From contig NZ_JAPPSQ010000024.1 of the NCBI RefSeq assembly GCF_026652115.1, positions 1 through 40,643 of the forward strand: a stretch of 40,643 nt of DNA. The letters run 5' to 3'. The stretch is from Algoriphagus sp. PAP.12. GTDB lineage: Bacteria > Bacteroidota > Bacteroidia > Cytophagales > Cyclobacteriaceae. The position numbers and the translations under genes are program-made. Below the pieces are notes generated by a model. The model did no database searches. It worked only from the letters and a program-made list of their open reading frames with translations, and had not been told where the DNA came from. This document shows positions 30,168 to 39,391 of this stretch, piece by piece (within the stretch, counting starts at the first letter, position 1; every line of letters starts with the position of its first letter).

Positions 30168-31256
30168 ATGAAACAAACCCTACTTTTTGCTTCCTTCATG
30201 CTAGCGGCATTTTTCTCTAATGCCCAAGACACCATCAGAACCTATTATGATGAGGAAGAAACTCTTATCAAAGAGTTGTATTTCCGAGTAAATGGATTGG
30301 CAGAGGGTGAAATCAAACGATTCGATGAAGAGGGTAATTTGATACAAATTGGTCATTTGAAAAATGATCAGCGCAATGGAGTCTTTTTAGATCTAGATCC
30401 CAAAACTGGAGATACACTAAGAATCACCAACTTTTTAAATAATAACAGGCAAGGCTTTAGCAAAAGTTATTTCGCTGGAGGAAATCTTCAGCAAGAGCTT
30501 TATTTCGACCAAAATAAAATTGAAGGAAAAGTCAGTACTTATTTCCCATCAGGTCAAATACAGGACATTACTGAATTTCATAATGATAGGCCAAATGGTC
30601 CCAGTGAGTCCTATTATGAAAATGGAAAACTTGAATTCCGTGGTGTATTCCAAGATGGAGAATATGAGGGGCTACAAGAAGAGTTTAATGAAGACGGGCA
30701 ATTAGTCAGATCTGCCAACTACTCCAAAGGATCTCTTGACGGTATTGAAAAAACATATTTCCCAAACGGATCTCTCCAATCCTCAATTGGATATAAAAAA
30801 GGACTTTTGGATGGAGAATACATTTCAAATTTCGAGGGAGAAAAACCCCAACGGAGAGGTCTGTATAAAAATGGACTTGCAGAAGCAGAGCAATTGGAAT
30901 ACTTCGAAGATGGAAGCATTCGATCCAAAATCACCTACAAAAAAGGAATTCCTATCACCCCACTTCTTACTTATTACAATGATGGAACTCTCGCTTTCAA
31001 ACGTGAGTTTGTTCCCAAAAGTAATTTTCCATTGACCGAGACTACCTTTTTCAGAAATGGACAGGTAAATTTGATTGTCAATTATGAAGATGGAGAGGCT
31101 GAGGGTGAAGTAAAGGTCTATCGTGAGGATGGTACCTTATCGGAAATCAGAAACTTTTCAGCTGGAAAACTCCATGGAAAAAGGGAGTTTTATGACGAGT
31201 CAGAAAAGTTGATAAAGACTGAATTTTACGAGAAAGGAAAGTTAAACGACAAATAA
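30168..31256 (+). CDS. Secreted MORN/YwqK-repeat protein
   Basis: A 362-aa protein with a signal peptide (about 1-19, SNAQ). The rest is about a dozen tandem repeats of roughly 23 residues of the form 'Y-x-NGxLx-x-x-x-Y-K-x-G-x-x-DGE', for example EYFEDGSIRSKITYKKG. Such MORN-variant repeats form an elongated beta-solenoid and are often labelled YwqK antitoxin-like. That label reflects repeat similarity, and no toxin is adjacent. It probably has a surface or periplasmic binding role. The upstream hairpin begins 33 bp before its ATG. Confidence 0.85.
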   Translation: MKQTLLFASFMLAAFFSNAQDTIRTYYDEEETLIKELYFRVNGLAEGEIKRFDEEGNLIQIGHLKNDQRNGVFLDLDPKTGDTLRITNFLNNNRQGFSKSYFAGGNLQQELYFDQNKIEGKVSTYFPSGQIQDITEFHNDRPNGPSESYYENGKLEFRGVFQDGEYEGLQEEFNEDGQLVRSANYSKGSLDGIEKTYFPNGSLQSSIGYKKGLLDGEYISNFEGEKPQRRGLYKNGLAEAEQLEYFEDGSIRSKITYKKGIPITPLLTYYNDGTLAFKREFVPKSNFPLTETTFFRNGQVNLIVNYEDGEAEGEVKVYREDGTLSEIRNFSAGKLHGKREFYDESEKLIKTEFYEKGKLNDK

Positions 31257-31291
31257 TCTACTTTAGAAAAGCATTAAGGAAAAGCTTTTTC

Positions 31292-31299
31292 TATTTTTG
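31292..31299 (+). promoter_or_regulatory. -7 promoter element of purC
   Basis: TATTTTTG is an exact TAnnTTTG match ending 16 bp upstream of the ATG at 31315. It overlaps a possible TTG start at 31297, arguing against that start. Confidence 0.6.
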
Positions 31300-31314
31300 C
31301 CAAAAATCAAAAGC

Positions 31315-32256
31315 ATGAGTCAAGCGATCAAAGAAACACACTTTTCTTTCCCTGGTCAGCAGGGGTTCTACAAAGGAAAGGTTCGAGATGTATATATTTT
31401 TGAAAAAGAGCTGGTTGTAGTCGCTTCTGACAGAATATCGGCTTTCGATGTGGTTTTACCACGTCCCATCCCTTTCAAAGGACAGGTTTTGAATCAGATT
31501 GCTTCCAAGTTTTTGGCAGCAACTTCAGACATCGTCCCAAACTGGGTAAGTGCTACTCCTGATCCGAACGTAACGATCGGAAAGAGATGTGAGCCTTTCA
31601 AAGTAGAGATGGTAATCAGAGGCTATATGTCTGGACATGCCGCCAGAGAATACAAAGCTGGAAAACGATTGCTTTGTGGAGTTCCAATGCCAGAGGGAAT
31701 GAAAGAAAATGACGCTTTCCCAACTCCTATCATCACTCCTACTACCAAAGCAATGGATGGTGCACATGATGAAGATATTTCCAGAGAAGATATCCTAGCC
31801 AAAGGAATTGTTACTCCTGAAGACTATGCTGTTTTAGAAAAATATACGAGAGCACTTTTCCAAAGAGGACAGGAAATGGCTCAAGAAATGGGATTGATAT
31901 TGGTTGACACCAAGTATGAATTTGGTAAGTTTGGAGACGAGATTTATCTGATCGATGAGATTCATACTCCAGATTCTTCCCGATATTTCTATGCAGATGG
32001 CTATGAAGAAAATCAGGCTCAGGGATTGCCTCAAAAACAACTTTCTAAAGAGTTTGTAAGACAATGGTTGATCGCCAATGGATTCCAGGGAAAAGAAGGA
32101 CAGACAGTGCCTGAAATGTCTGATGAAATTGTAGAAAGTATCTCAGATCGCTATATTGAGCTCTTCGAAAAGATCACCGGAGAAAAATTCCAAAAAGCAG
32201 CAACAGACCAATTGGAAAACAGAATTGAACAGGCAGTTCTTTCTTACCTTTCCTAA
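31315..32256 (+). CDS. purC: Phosphoribosylaminoimidazole-succinocarboxamide synthase
   Basis: A 313-aa SAICAR synthetase. It joins aspartate to CAIR with ATP in the eighth step of purine synthesis. The ATP-grasp-like N-terminus is clear: YKGKVRDVYIFEKELVVVAS (about residues 17-36) and SDRISAFDVVLP just after. EMVIRGYMSGHAAREYK (about 98-114) is the substrate site. The length (over 300 aa) matches the longer form of the family. The ATG at 31315 is chosen over an upstream TTG lying inside the -7 element. No other pur genes are adjacent. STAS and RNase Z genes follow closely on the same strand. Confidence 0.95.
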   Translation: MSQAIKETHFSFPGQQGFYKGKVRDVYIFEKELVVVASDRISAFDVVLPRPIPFKGQVLNQIASKFLAATSDIVPNWVSATPDPNVTIGKRCEPFKVEMVIRGYMSGHAAREYKAGKRLLCGVPMPEGMKENDAFPTPIITPTTKAMDGAHDEDISREDILAKGIVTPEDYAVLEKYTRALFQRGQEMAQEMGLILVDTKYEFGKFGDEIYLIDEIHTPDSSRYFYADGYEENQAQGLPQKQLSKEFVRQWLIANGFQGKEGQTVPEMSDEIVESISDRYIELFEKITGEKFQKAATDQLENRIEQAVLSYLS

Positions 32257-32271
32257 AAACCAACACAGACT

Positions 32272-32652
32272 ATGAAATACAGTATCGATAAAAAAGAACA
32301 ATACGTAATATTCACTCCATTGGAGGATAAACTGGATTCTCTATTGGCTCCAGTGCTGAAATCAGAATTGTTAACCGTTCATGCCGAAGGGTATGAAAAC
32401 TTGGTTTTGGATTTGAGTGAAGTAAAATACGTGGATTCCAGCGGATTGAGTGCCCTTTTGGTTGGAGATCGTGAGTTTGGTAAAAACGGTGGGATCTTCT
32501 TGATTTCAGGTGTACAGGATCACGTGATGAAATTGTTGAAAATCTCCATGTTGGACAAAAAACTCAACTTGGTCAACTCTCTGGAAGAAGCTTCTGAAGC
32601 TATCTTCATCCACGCAATCGAAAACGGAGCTGAAGAAGAAGAGGAAGATTGA
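32272..32652 (+). CDS. STAS-domain protein (anti-sigma factor antagonist-like)
   Basis: A 126-aa single STAS domain. VDLSE-type strand LDLSEVKYVDSSGLSALLVG (residues 46-65 or so) carries D55-S56-S57-G58, where a serine is phosphorylated in SpoIIAA/RsbV-type anti-anti-sigma factors. The tail is strongly acidic (EEEEED). No RsbW-type kinase or sigma factor is nearby, so the partner is unknown. Its stop codon overlaps the start of the RNase Z gene, suggesting translational coupling. Confidence 0.88.
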   Translation: MKYSIDKKEQYVIFTPLEDKLDSLLAPVLKSELLTVHAEGYENLVLDLSEVKYVDSSGLSALLVGDREFGKNGGIFLISGVQDHVMKLLKISMLDKKLNLVNSLEEASEAIFIHAIENGAEEEEED

Positions 32653-33566
32653 TTAGAGATTTTGAAGTAACCGTACTCGGAAACACCTCTTCCATCCCAG
32701 CGCATGGGAGAAATCATACTTCGCAGGTGATCCGAATAGGTCAGGATTTAGTACTTCTGGACTGTGGAGAAGGAACGCAAATTCAACTCCGCAGATTCAA
32801 AGTCAAAGTCTCTAAAATCTCCCATATTTTCATTTCGCATTTACACGGGGACCATTACCTGGGACTGGTTGGATTGCTTTCGAGCTATAACTTGTCCCGG
32901 CGTAAAAGTCCCCTTTTTTTATACGGTCCTCCCGGATTAGATGATATAATCACCACCCATTTTAGACATAGTCATACCGAATTAACCTATTCTCTTCATT
33001 TTACTGCGACTGATCCAAGCGGTATGAATCAATTGGTAGATCATCCTAATTTTAAGGTTTTTAGCTTTCCTTTGCTTCACAGGCTACCGACGACTGGTTT
33101 TCTGATTAGGGAAAAACAAGGATATAGAAACCTGATCAAGGAAAAACTCCAAAAGCAAAAACTTCCATTGGAAGCCATTCATTCATTGAGAAAAGGAGTG
33201 GATTATGTAGGGGCTGATGGATCCTTTTATTCAGTTCGAGAATATTGTTATCCTGCTCCTCCTCTAAGATCGTACGCTTATTGCTCGGATACCATTTACC
33301 ATCCTGAGATCATCCAATATTTCCAAAATGTAGATTTACTCTATCATGAGTCCACCTTTGTGGAAGCTGATAGCGCACGTGCAGCAGTAACTTTCCACAG
33401 TACGGCTAAGCAAGCAGCAGACATAGCAATGCAATCAGGGGCTAAAAAGTTGTTATTGGGACACTTTTCCTCCAGGTATGGAAATTTGGAACCTCTATTA
33501 GAAGAGGCCCAAAGTGTTTTCCCAGAAAGTATCTTAAGTGTGGAAGGCGACACCTACCAGATTTAA
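32649..33566 (+). CDS. rnz: Ribonuclease Z
   Basis: A 305-aa metallo-beta-lactamase-fold endonuclease that trims tRNA 3' ends. The zinc motif HLHGDH is at residues 64-69, with later ligands in YCSDT (about 214-218), HEST and the C-terminal GHFSSRY. N-terminal VTVLGNTSSIPAHGRN is the typical start region. The reading frame opens with TTG at 32649, overlapping the STAS stop as TTGA. No in-frame ATG lies near, so this gene appears to use a TTG start dependent on upstream translation. It converges on the RND adaptor gene with a 4-bp gap. Confidence 0.93.
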   Translation: MIRDFEVTVLGNTSSIPAHGRNHTSQVIRIGQDLVLLDCGEGTQIQLRRFKVKVSKISHIFISHLHGDHYLGLVGLLSSYNLSRRKSPLFLYGPPGLDDIITTHFRHSHTELTYSLHFTATDPSGMNQLVDHPNFKVFSFPLLHRLPTTGFLIREKQGYRNLIKEKLQKQKLPLEAIHSLRKGVDYVGADGSFYSVREYCYPAPPLRSYAYCSDTIYHPEIIQYFQNVDLLYHESTFVEADSARAAVTFHSTAKQAADIAMQSGAKKLLLGHFSSRYGNLEPLLEEAQSVFPESILSVEGDTYQI

Positions 33567-33570
33567 AATC

Positions 33571-34674
33571 CTATTCAGCAAGTTTGACATTCAAAGAAGA
33601 CTGATTTCTGATCTCCTCACTTGGATGAATCAAAATCGTATCTCCAGCGGCAATCTTTCCAAAAATCTCTATTTGATCCAGACTTTTCTTCCCCAAAGAA
33701 ACATCGATCCAATCTGCTTTATCTCCAGACTTTTTGATCACATAAGTCCCAGTAGTTGAATACAAAACTGAAGCAGCAGGAATCACTAAGGACTTTTCGC
33801 CCGATTCAATCGGTAAAGTAACTTCAGCGACCATTCCCGGTAAGAAAAGACCCTCAGGATTAGGAACATCCATTTCTATATATTCAGCTCGAAGCCTGTC
33901 ATCCAAAGCACCGGCTTTTCTGGAAATCTTGGCAGCAAATTCTTTTCCCGGAAGGGATTGGACAGTGAAGGTCGCCAAATCCTCACTTTTCAAATTTGCA
34001 GCATACAATTCAGGGACTTTCACCACTAGTCGCAGCAAGCCCAATTCCTTAAGTGTAAAAATCGGAAACTCAGATCCTTTGCCAGAAGGTCCAACATATG
34101 CTCCCAAGCTAACATTTCTCTCAGTAATCACCCCGGCAAAAGGTGCCCTAATCTCCAAATAGCCCTTGGTATCCATGATTTCTTTAAAAGCAGCTTTGGC
34201 CGATTCCCAATTAGCCAAATCCGATTCTTGTTTGGCAAATGCCATTTCCAAGTCATTTTCACTGACTGTTCCAGGAGTTTCACTGGTTCGCTTCAATCGT
34301 TCATAACTGGCTTTGCTAGCCAAATAAATTGCCTCAAAAGATTTTAAGCGAGATTCAGCGCCAGCTAATCTGCTGCTGATTTCAGGAGCTTCCAGTGTAG
34401 CCAACAATTCTCCTTTTTTGACTTGAGAACCAACATCTACCCGAAGCTTCTCAACAAAGCTACTGACCTTGGCATACAGGTCCACCTCTTGGTAGGCAAT
34501 CAATTCTCCAGGAATCCTGAAATCTGTCTCAAGAGTTTCATTTCCTATGATCATTCCCGCTTGGGTAATCTCCTCTGAAGATGTATTTCCTTCAGAATGA
34601 ACCTCTTCTGATTTGGTTTCACAGCCCCAAATCAAAGCTGCAGCTATACAGGGCATCCATATTTTTTTGGACAT
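33571..34674 (-). CDS. RND efflux periplasmic adaptor (membrane fusion lipoprotein)
   Basis: A 367-aa HlyD/AcrA-like adaptor that links an RND pump to its outer-membrane channel. From the chosen start (MSKKIW) it has a lipoprotein signal with C18 (LIWGC). Next come the first half of the lipoyl domain (VDLYAKVSSFVEKLRVDVGS), an alpha-hairpin, the second lipoyl half (LEIRAPFAGVITERNVSLGA), and beta-barrel and membrane-proximal domains. A longer version starting at 34800 would overlap the pump gene and hide the lipobox, so it was rejected. It is the last gene of the TolC-RND-adaptor operon, 58 bp after the pump. Confidence 0.92.
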   Translation of the reverse strand: MSKKIWMPCIAAALIWGCETKSEEVHSEGNTSSEEITQAGMIIGNETLETDFRIPGELIAYQEVDLYAKVSSFVEKLRVDVGSQVKKGELLATLEAPEISSRLAGAESRLKSFEAIYLASKASYERLKRTSETPGTVSENDLEMAFAKQESDLANWESAKAAFKEIMDTKGYLEIRAPFAGVITERNVSLGAYVGPSGKGSEFPIFTLKELGLLRLVVKVPELYAANLKSEDLATFTVQSLPGKEFAAKISRKAGALDDRLRAEYIEMDVPNPEGLFLPGMVAEVTLPIESGEKSLVIPAASVLYSTTGTYVIKKSGDKADWIDVSLGKKSLDQIEIFGKIAAGDTILIHPSEEIRNQSSLNVKLAE

Positions 34675-34732
34675 AATCACAGAATTCATAGAAAGGATTG
34701 TTGAATGAAAAGAATACATAGCTGGTCGAATT

Positions 34733-37700
34733 TTAGGAATGTGCATGGGAATGAGGTACATAGTGTATACTTTCTTCGTCCTCAGGATCCAAAGACACAC
34801 TTTGAGTACTTGTCTTCCCTTGCGCCCATGAAAATGTCAAAGGAAGAATAAATAATGCTGCAATGGTAGAGGCTGCAAGTCCCCCGACGACTGCCCTACC
34901 CAATGGAGAGGTCTGATCTCCGGCTTCTCCAAAACCGATGGCCATGGGAATCATCCCTACAATCATCGCCAAAGCAGTCATCACGATCGGTCTCATCCGA
35001 AGGGAAGCTGCTTCTTTGGCAGAAAGCAGAGCGTTGCCATTTCTGATTCTAAGTTCTTCGGCATTGGTGATCAACAGAACAGCATTGGAAATAGACACTC
35101 CAACTGACATAATAATCCCCATGTAAGATTGAAGGTTCAAGGTAGATCCTACCGAAACCAACAAAACAAGGGATCCCAATAACACGGCGGGAACTGTTAC
35201 AAGGACTACTCCTGAGACTTTGAAAGATTGGAAATTAGCTGCAAGCATCAGGAAAATCACAATAATTGCCACCAACAAACCACTTTCCAGACTTGCCAGG
35301 GTTTCTATCAAAGTCGAGCTCATCCCGATCAAATCCACACTCAATCCTCTTGGCAATTCACCCAGATCTGCAATGGCTTTATCCACTTGGGCTGCAGCAG
35401 TGGCCAAATCCACTCCATGAAGATTGGCTGTAACAGTCAACATAGGCATGGTACCCAGGTTATTGATCTCCCCTTCAGTGACTCCCTCTTCAAAAGTGGC
35501 TATGTCACTCAAAATGGGACGAGCTTGATTTCTGACCAAAGGAATTTCTCCCAATTCATGAAGGCTATTCATGGTTCCTTCTGGCACCTGAATTTGTACA
35601 CTATAGGTATTCCCAATTTTTTGATCAATCCAGGTATTTTTCTCCACCAATCGAGAGGATGAAATGGATGCGATCAGTGACCTAGAAACATTTTGTACAT
35701 CGATTCCCAAACGTGCCGCCTTCTGTCGGTCGATATTGATATTGATCGTCGGATAATTCACCGACTGACCCAACTGTACATCCCGAAGAATTGGTAACTC
35801 TTTCAATCGGTCAATCAGTTTTTGGGCATATTCTCGGTTGTTCTCCTTATTTCTACCAGAAAGCCTTACTTCAATCGGAGTTGGAGATCCTTGACTTAAA
35901 ATTTTGTCAGTCAATTCTATTGGCTCAAAAGAAAGACGCATTTGGGGATTAATTTCTTTGGCTTTAGCACGAATCTGATCTTTCAACTCATCCAGATCAA
36001 AATCCACTTCACCTTCCATGGCAACCATCATAGCCGCTTCATGAGGACCTTGCATCCACAGGAATACCGGGTTGATTGAATAAGTCTGGGGATGCAAACC
36101 GATGTAAGTGGAAGAAACTACTTTCACATCGTCTCCCACCAATTCCTGAATCCCATCCAATAATTTGATGGTTACCAATTCGGTTTTTTCCATTCGGGTT
36201 CCATCCGGCAATCTCATTCTCAACTGAAATTGGCTCCCATCCACTTTGGGCAGTACATCTCTTCCGATTCCAGCTACCAAAAGCCCTACTAAAAGAATAC
36301 TCACTACCAAGTAGCTACTGACGATAGGCTTTTTATAAGGTATCATTTTATCCAAAGTGGATAGATATCGCTGCCTCATTTTTTCAAACATATCAATCTT
36401 TCCATCTTGATTGATATCCTCACGAGTTGCCATTTCTTCTTTCTGACGCCAGGTTTCCTCTTCCTCCTCCTCTAGAGTTGGAGGTTCGGAAGTGATGCTA
36501 TTCTTTTTCTCTTCAGGATGATGATGGGTTTTCATGATCCAGTTTGCCAGAACCGGAACGAATGTCTGAGAAAGAAAGTAAGATGCCACCATACTGAATC
36601 CAATTGCCAAAGCCAAAGGCAAAAACAAAGAACCCGGAATCCCCCCCATACTGAAGGCTGGGGCAAAAACAGCCAAAATACAGAGTAAGATCAATAGCTT
36701 TGGAAAAGCGATCTCCTTACAGGCATGCCATATAGCCAAAGCTTTGGGCTTGCCCATATCAAAATGTTGGTGGATATTTTCTATTGTCACCGTACTCTCA
36801 TCCACCAGAATTCCAATAGCCAAAGCCAATCCGCTCAAGGTCATGATATTGATGGTCTGACCAAAAAGATTGAGGAACAGCACTGAAATAATGATAGAGG
36901 TAGGAATTGTTAAAATCACAATCAATGCGCCTCTCACATCACCCAGGAAAAGGAATACCATCAAGCCGGTTAAAATGGCACCGATAATCCCTTCGTGGAC
37001 CAAACTTTCAACTGAGTTGACCACATATTGTGACTGGTCAAATTCCAAAGTCAATTTGACATCCTCTGGAAGTTGCTCCTGGATACCCGGAATATTCTTC
37101 TTCAGATTTTGAAGAACATCCCAAGTAGAAGCATCGGCACTTTTTGCGATGTTCAGGTAGGCAGATCTTCTCCCATTTACCAAAGCGTAACCGGTCACGA
37201 TATCTGCTCCGTCTTCTACTTTGGCTACATCCTTCATATACAAGTTATGGACGTCACCATCTTTGAAAAGAGGGATATTTTCAAAATCCTCCACCTTTTC
37301 TAAAATGGTATTGGAAGGCGTAATATAATTTTTATCCCCAATCCTGATATTTCCCGAAGGTGTGGTGATATTATTGACCCGCATAGCCTCTACCAACTGA
37401 TCCGGAGATAGGTTGTATTCCCTCAGCTTCTTGGGATCCACACTGATCACCACTGTACGGCTACTACCTCCATTTGGTGGAGAAGAAACCAAGCCCGGAA
37501 TGGAAGTAAATGTAGATCGAACATAAATGTTTGCGATATCCAGCAACTCATTGTTTGTTCTTCTATCACTACTCAAAACCAATTGAGCCACCGGTAAGGT
37601 CGACGCATCAAACCTGATGATAAAAGGTGGATTGGAACCGGGAGGAAAAACTACCTGAATCCTATTAGAAAAGGCTGAAACTTCTGCAGCGGCCTGAGCC

Positions 37701-38002
37701 ATATCTGTTCCAGGATAAAACTCAATTTTCATCAACATCAAGCCCTGGATATTCTTGGTCGTGATTTGTTTGATCCCGTTGACAAACAAGAAAATATTCA
37801 CATAAGGCTTCGCATAAAAAGCCTCCATTTGTTCTGGCATGTATCCCCCATGTGGGTGTGAAACATATAGAACCGGCAAATCCAATTGGGGAAAGATGTC
37901 AATTTTAATAGAGTTGACAGCTTTTATTCCAAAGAACAGCAAACCCAAAACTAGTACTAGAATGGTGATGGGTTTCCGTAATGCAAATCGTATTAATTCC
38001 AT
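34733..38002 (-). CDS. RND efflux pump permease with an EF-hand loop insertion
   Basis: A 1089-aa inner-membrane proton-driven pump of the AcrB/CusA superfamily, with 12 transmembrane helices and two large periplasmic domains. TM4 has D401-E402 (ILVDESTVTIENI) where AcrB has two aspartates. TM10 has SISNAVLLITNA, with no lysine at the AcrB K940 position, so it belongs to a different RND subfamily. The cytoplasmic loop between TM6 and TM7 (about 490-557) is long. It contains HHH, a run of six glutamates, and D529-x-N-x-D-G-x-I-D-x-x-E540, a canonical EF-hand calcium loop. The C-terminus is His-rich. It starts 9 bp after the TolC-family gene. Confidence 0.94.
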   Translation of the reverse strand: MELIRFALRKPITILVLVLGLLFFGIKAVNSIKIDIFPQLDLPVLYVSHPHGGYMPEQMEAFYAKPYVNIFLFVNGIKQITTKNIQGLMLMKIEFYPGTDMAQAAAEVSAFSNRIQVVFPPGSNPPFIIRFDASTLPVAQLVLSSDRRTNNELLDIANIYVRSTFTSIPGLVSSPPNGGSSRTVVISVDPKKLREYNLSPDQLVEAMRVNNITTPSGNIRIGDKNYITPSNTILEKVEDFENIPLFKDGDVHNLYMKDVAKVEDGADIVTGYALVNGRRSAYLNIAKSADASTWDVLQNLKKNIPGIQEQLPEDVKLTLEFDQSQYVVNSVESLVHEGIIGAILTGLMVFLFLGDVRGALIVILTIPTSIIISVLFLNLFGQTINIMTLSGLALAIGILVDESTVTIENIHQHFDMGKPKALAIWHACKEIAFPKLLILLCILAVFAPAFSMGGIPGSLFLPLALAIGFSMVASYFLSQTFVPVLANWIMKTHHHPEEKKNSITSEPPTLEEEEEETWRQKEEMATREDINQDGKIDMFEKMRQRYLSTLDKMIPYKKPIVSSYLVVSILLVGLLVAGIGRDVLPKVDGSQFQLRMRLPDGTRMEKTELVTIKLLDGIQELVGDDVKVVSSTYIGLHPQTYSINPVFLWMQGPHEAAMMVAMEGEVDFDLDELKDQIRAKAKEINPQMRLSFEPIELTDKILSQGSPTPIEVRLSGRNKENNREYAQKLIDRLKELPILRDVQLGQSVNYPTININIDRQKAARLGIDVQNVSRSLIASISSSRLVEKNTWIDQKIGNTYSVQIQVPEGTMNSLHELGEIPLVRNQARPILSDIATFEEGVTEGEINNLGTMPMLTVTANLHGVDLATAAAQVDKAIADLGELPRGLSVDLIGMSSTLIETLASLESGLLVAIIVIFLMLAANFQSFKVSGVVLVTVPAVLLGSLVLLVSVGSTLNLQSYMGIIMSVGVSISNAVLLITNAEELRIRNGNALLSAKEAASLRMRPIVMTALAMIVGMIPMAIGFGEAGDQTSPLGRAVVGGLAASTIAALFILPLTFSWAQGKTSTQSVSLDPEDEESIHYVPHSHAHS

Positions 38003-38011
38003 GAAAGGAGG

Positions 38012-39391
38012 TTAAAGTTCGTTTTCGAAAATGTCAAAATCACCCACTGCAGCGGATTGGTAAAGCAGTGCCTGCCAAACATTATTCTGTGCAATCGCCT
38101 GGTCAGTTTCCGCCCTGATCAGTAAATACAAGGCCTGGGTTACATTGACTAAATCAGATAATCCGTTTTCATACATGACTACTTGGCGCTGGTATGCCTC
38201 AGTGGCTGCTTTCACCTGTATGGGAGCTTCCAAGGCATTGGAAATGGCATTTTCCATTTTGGTCTTTGCCAAACTCGCATTTTGACTTAATTCCAAATAA
38301 GCCTGATCATACTCTTTCTGGAGCCCTAAAACCACTTCTTTTTGTGCTGAAGTTTGCTTAGATATTCTGAGCAAATCAGTCAGGTTCCAGGTCAAGCCAA
38401 ACCCAAAAAGGTAATTGGAACGAGTAGGTTTGACACCTTGTAAATAGTCGTGAGAGTAATCAGTAGGGTCTTGATTATAATTACTTCCAAAGCCAGATGC
38501 TCTTGATTGAAATACTCCCACAAGTGTCAATGCCGGATATTTTAGCGTGCTGGTATAAGCTCTTTGTTGATCTGCGGTGATAATTCTTTGCTGTCTCCAG
38601 GCCAAGTTAGGGTGACTAGACAGCGTTTCTCGGGTATCAACAACCCTAGGAAACTGGGAAACAAATAAGGTATCAGGAACAAATTCCCCAATGGCTGTTC
38701 CAGTAAGAATGGTCAATAAATTCTGGGCTTCCTGCTCTCTATTAAGTGCATTGGTCCAGGCTATTTTTGCATTGGAAAGCTCGGCATCTGCCTGAGATGA
38801 ATCAGCACCGGGAATCAAGCCATTTCTAGCTCGGGTCTTCACTATTTGCTGGAAGGTTTCTGCCCTTTCTAGGTTTTTCTCAAATGACTCAGTTAACTGA
38901 TGGGCCGCCAACAGATTTAAATAGGCGCTGGCAACTTTTACTTTATGCTGGAAAATTTCTTGCTGCAAATCTCCTTCGCTCTCAATTGCTCTGGCGTTTG
39001 CTAGGGCAATCTTTCGATTGCTCCTTCCAAAGGCAAAAACATTCCAGTTTACATTGGCTAGGTACAAAGCTCCAAAAGTGGCTTCCCAGGTCTGGGTATC
39101 GCGTGGTAAACCTGAAGATGCTGCATTGAGTCCAAAACCATACATGGGACCGAGCTGACCATTAACAGTACCATAGGTTTGCTGAGCACCCAGGTTAAAA
39201 TTGGGTAAGTAATCTCTTCTGGCCTGATCTGAAAGTAATTGAAATGATTGGGCGTAGTGTTCCTTGGAAGTAATGGATCCGTAATTGGAAACTGCCAAAC
39301 TTAAAGCCTCTTGAAGGGTTAGGGTTTCTTGGGCCTGAAGGCCCCTCCCCATCAATCCAGAGGCAATAAGTACTAAAAGAAGTTTTCGCAT
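38012..39391 (-). CDS. TolC-family outer membrane efflux channel
   Basis: A 459-aa outer-membrane channel with signal peptide (about 1-21, GLQAQ) followed by two repeats of the OEP/TolC helical-barrel fold. TLTLQEALSLAVSNYGS opens the first, and long coiled-coil helices lie at about residues 155-235 and 340-440. It completes the tripartite pump with the RND permease and lipoprotein adaptor. The start at 39391 (MRKLLL) is chosen because it gives a clean signal peptide. An earlier in-frame start at 39439 would add a charged, non-signal extension. It is first in the operon. Confidence 0.92.
   Translation of the reverse strand: MRKLLLVLIASGLMGRGLQAQETLTLQEALSLAVSNYGSITSKEHYAQSFQLLSDQARRDYLPNFNLGAQQTYGTVNGQLGPMYGFGLNAASSGLPRDTQTWEATFGALYLANVNWNVFAFGRSNRKIALANARAIESEGDLQQEIFQHKVKVASAYLNLLAAHQLTESFEKNLERAETFQQIVKTRARNGLIPGADSSQADAELSNAKIAWTNALNREQEAQNLLTILTGTAIGEFVPDTLFVSQFPRVVDTRETLSSHPNLAWRQQRIITADQQRAYTSTLKYPALTLVGVFQSRASGFGSNYNQDPTDYSHDYLQGVKPTRSNYLFGFGLTWNLTDLLRISKQTSAQKEVVLGLQKEYDQAYLELSQNASLAKTKMENAISNALEAPIQVKAATEAYQRQVVMYENGLSDLVNVTQALYLLIRAETDQAIAQNNVWQALLYQSAAVGDFDIFENEL

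Noticed and set aside
30168..31256. Toxin-antitoxin system suggested by YwqK-like repeats
   Set aside because: The repeats are MORN variants in a secreted protein, and no toxin gene lies next to it.
34675..34800. Longer N-terminus for the RND adaptor starting at 34800
   Set aside because: It would overlap the pump gene, put a charged non-signal stretch before the lipobox, and lacks support; the 34674 start gives a clean lipoprotein signal.
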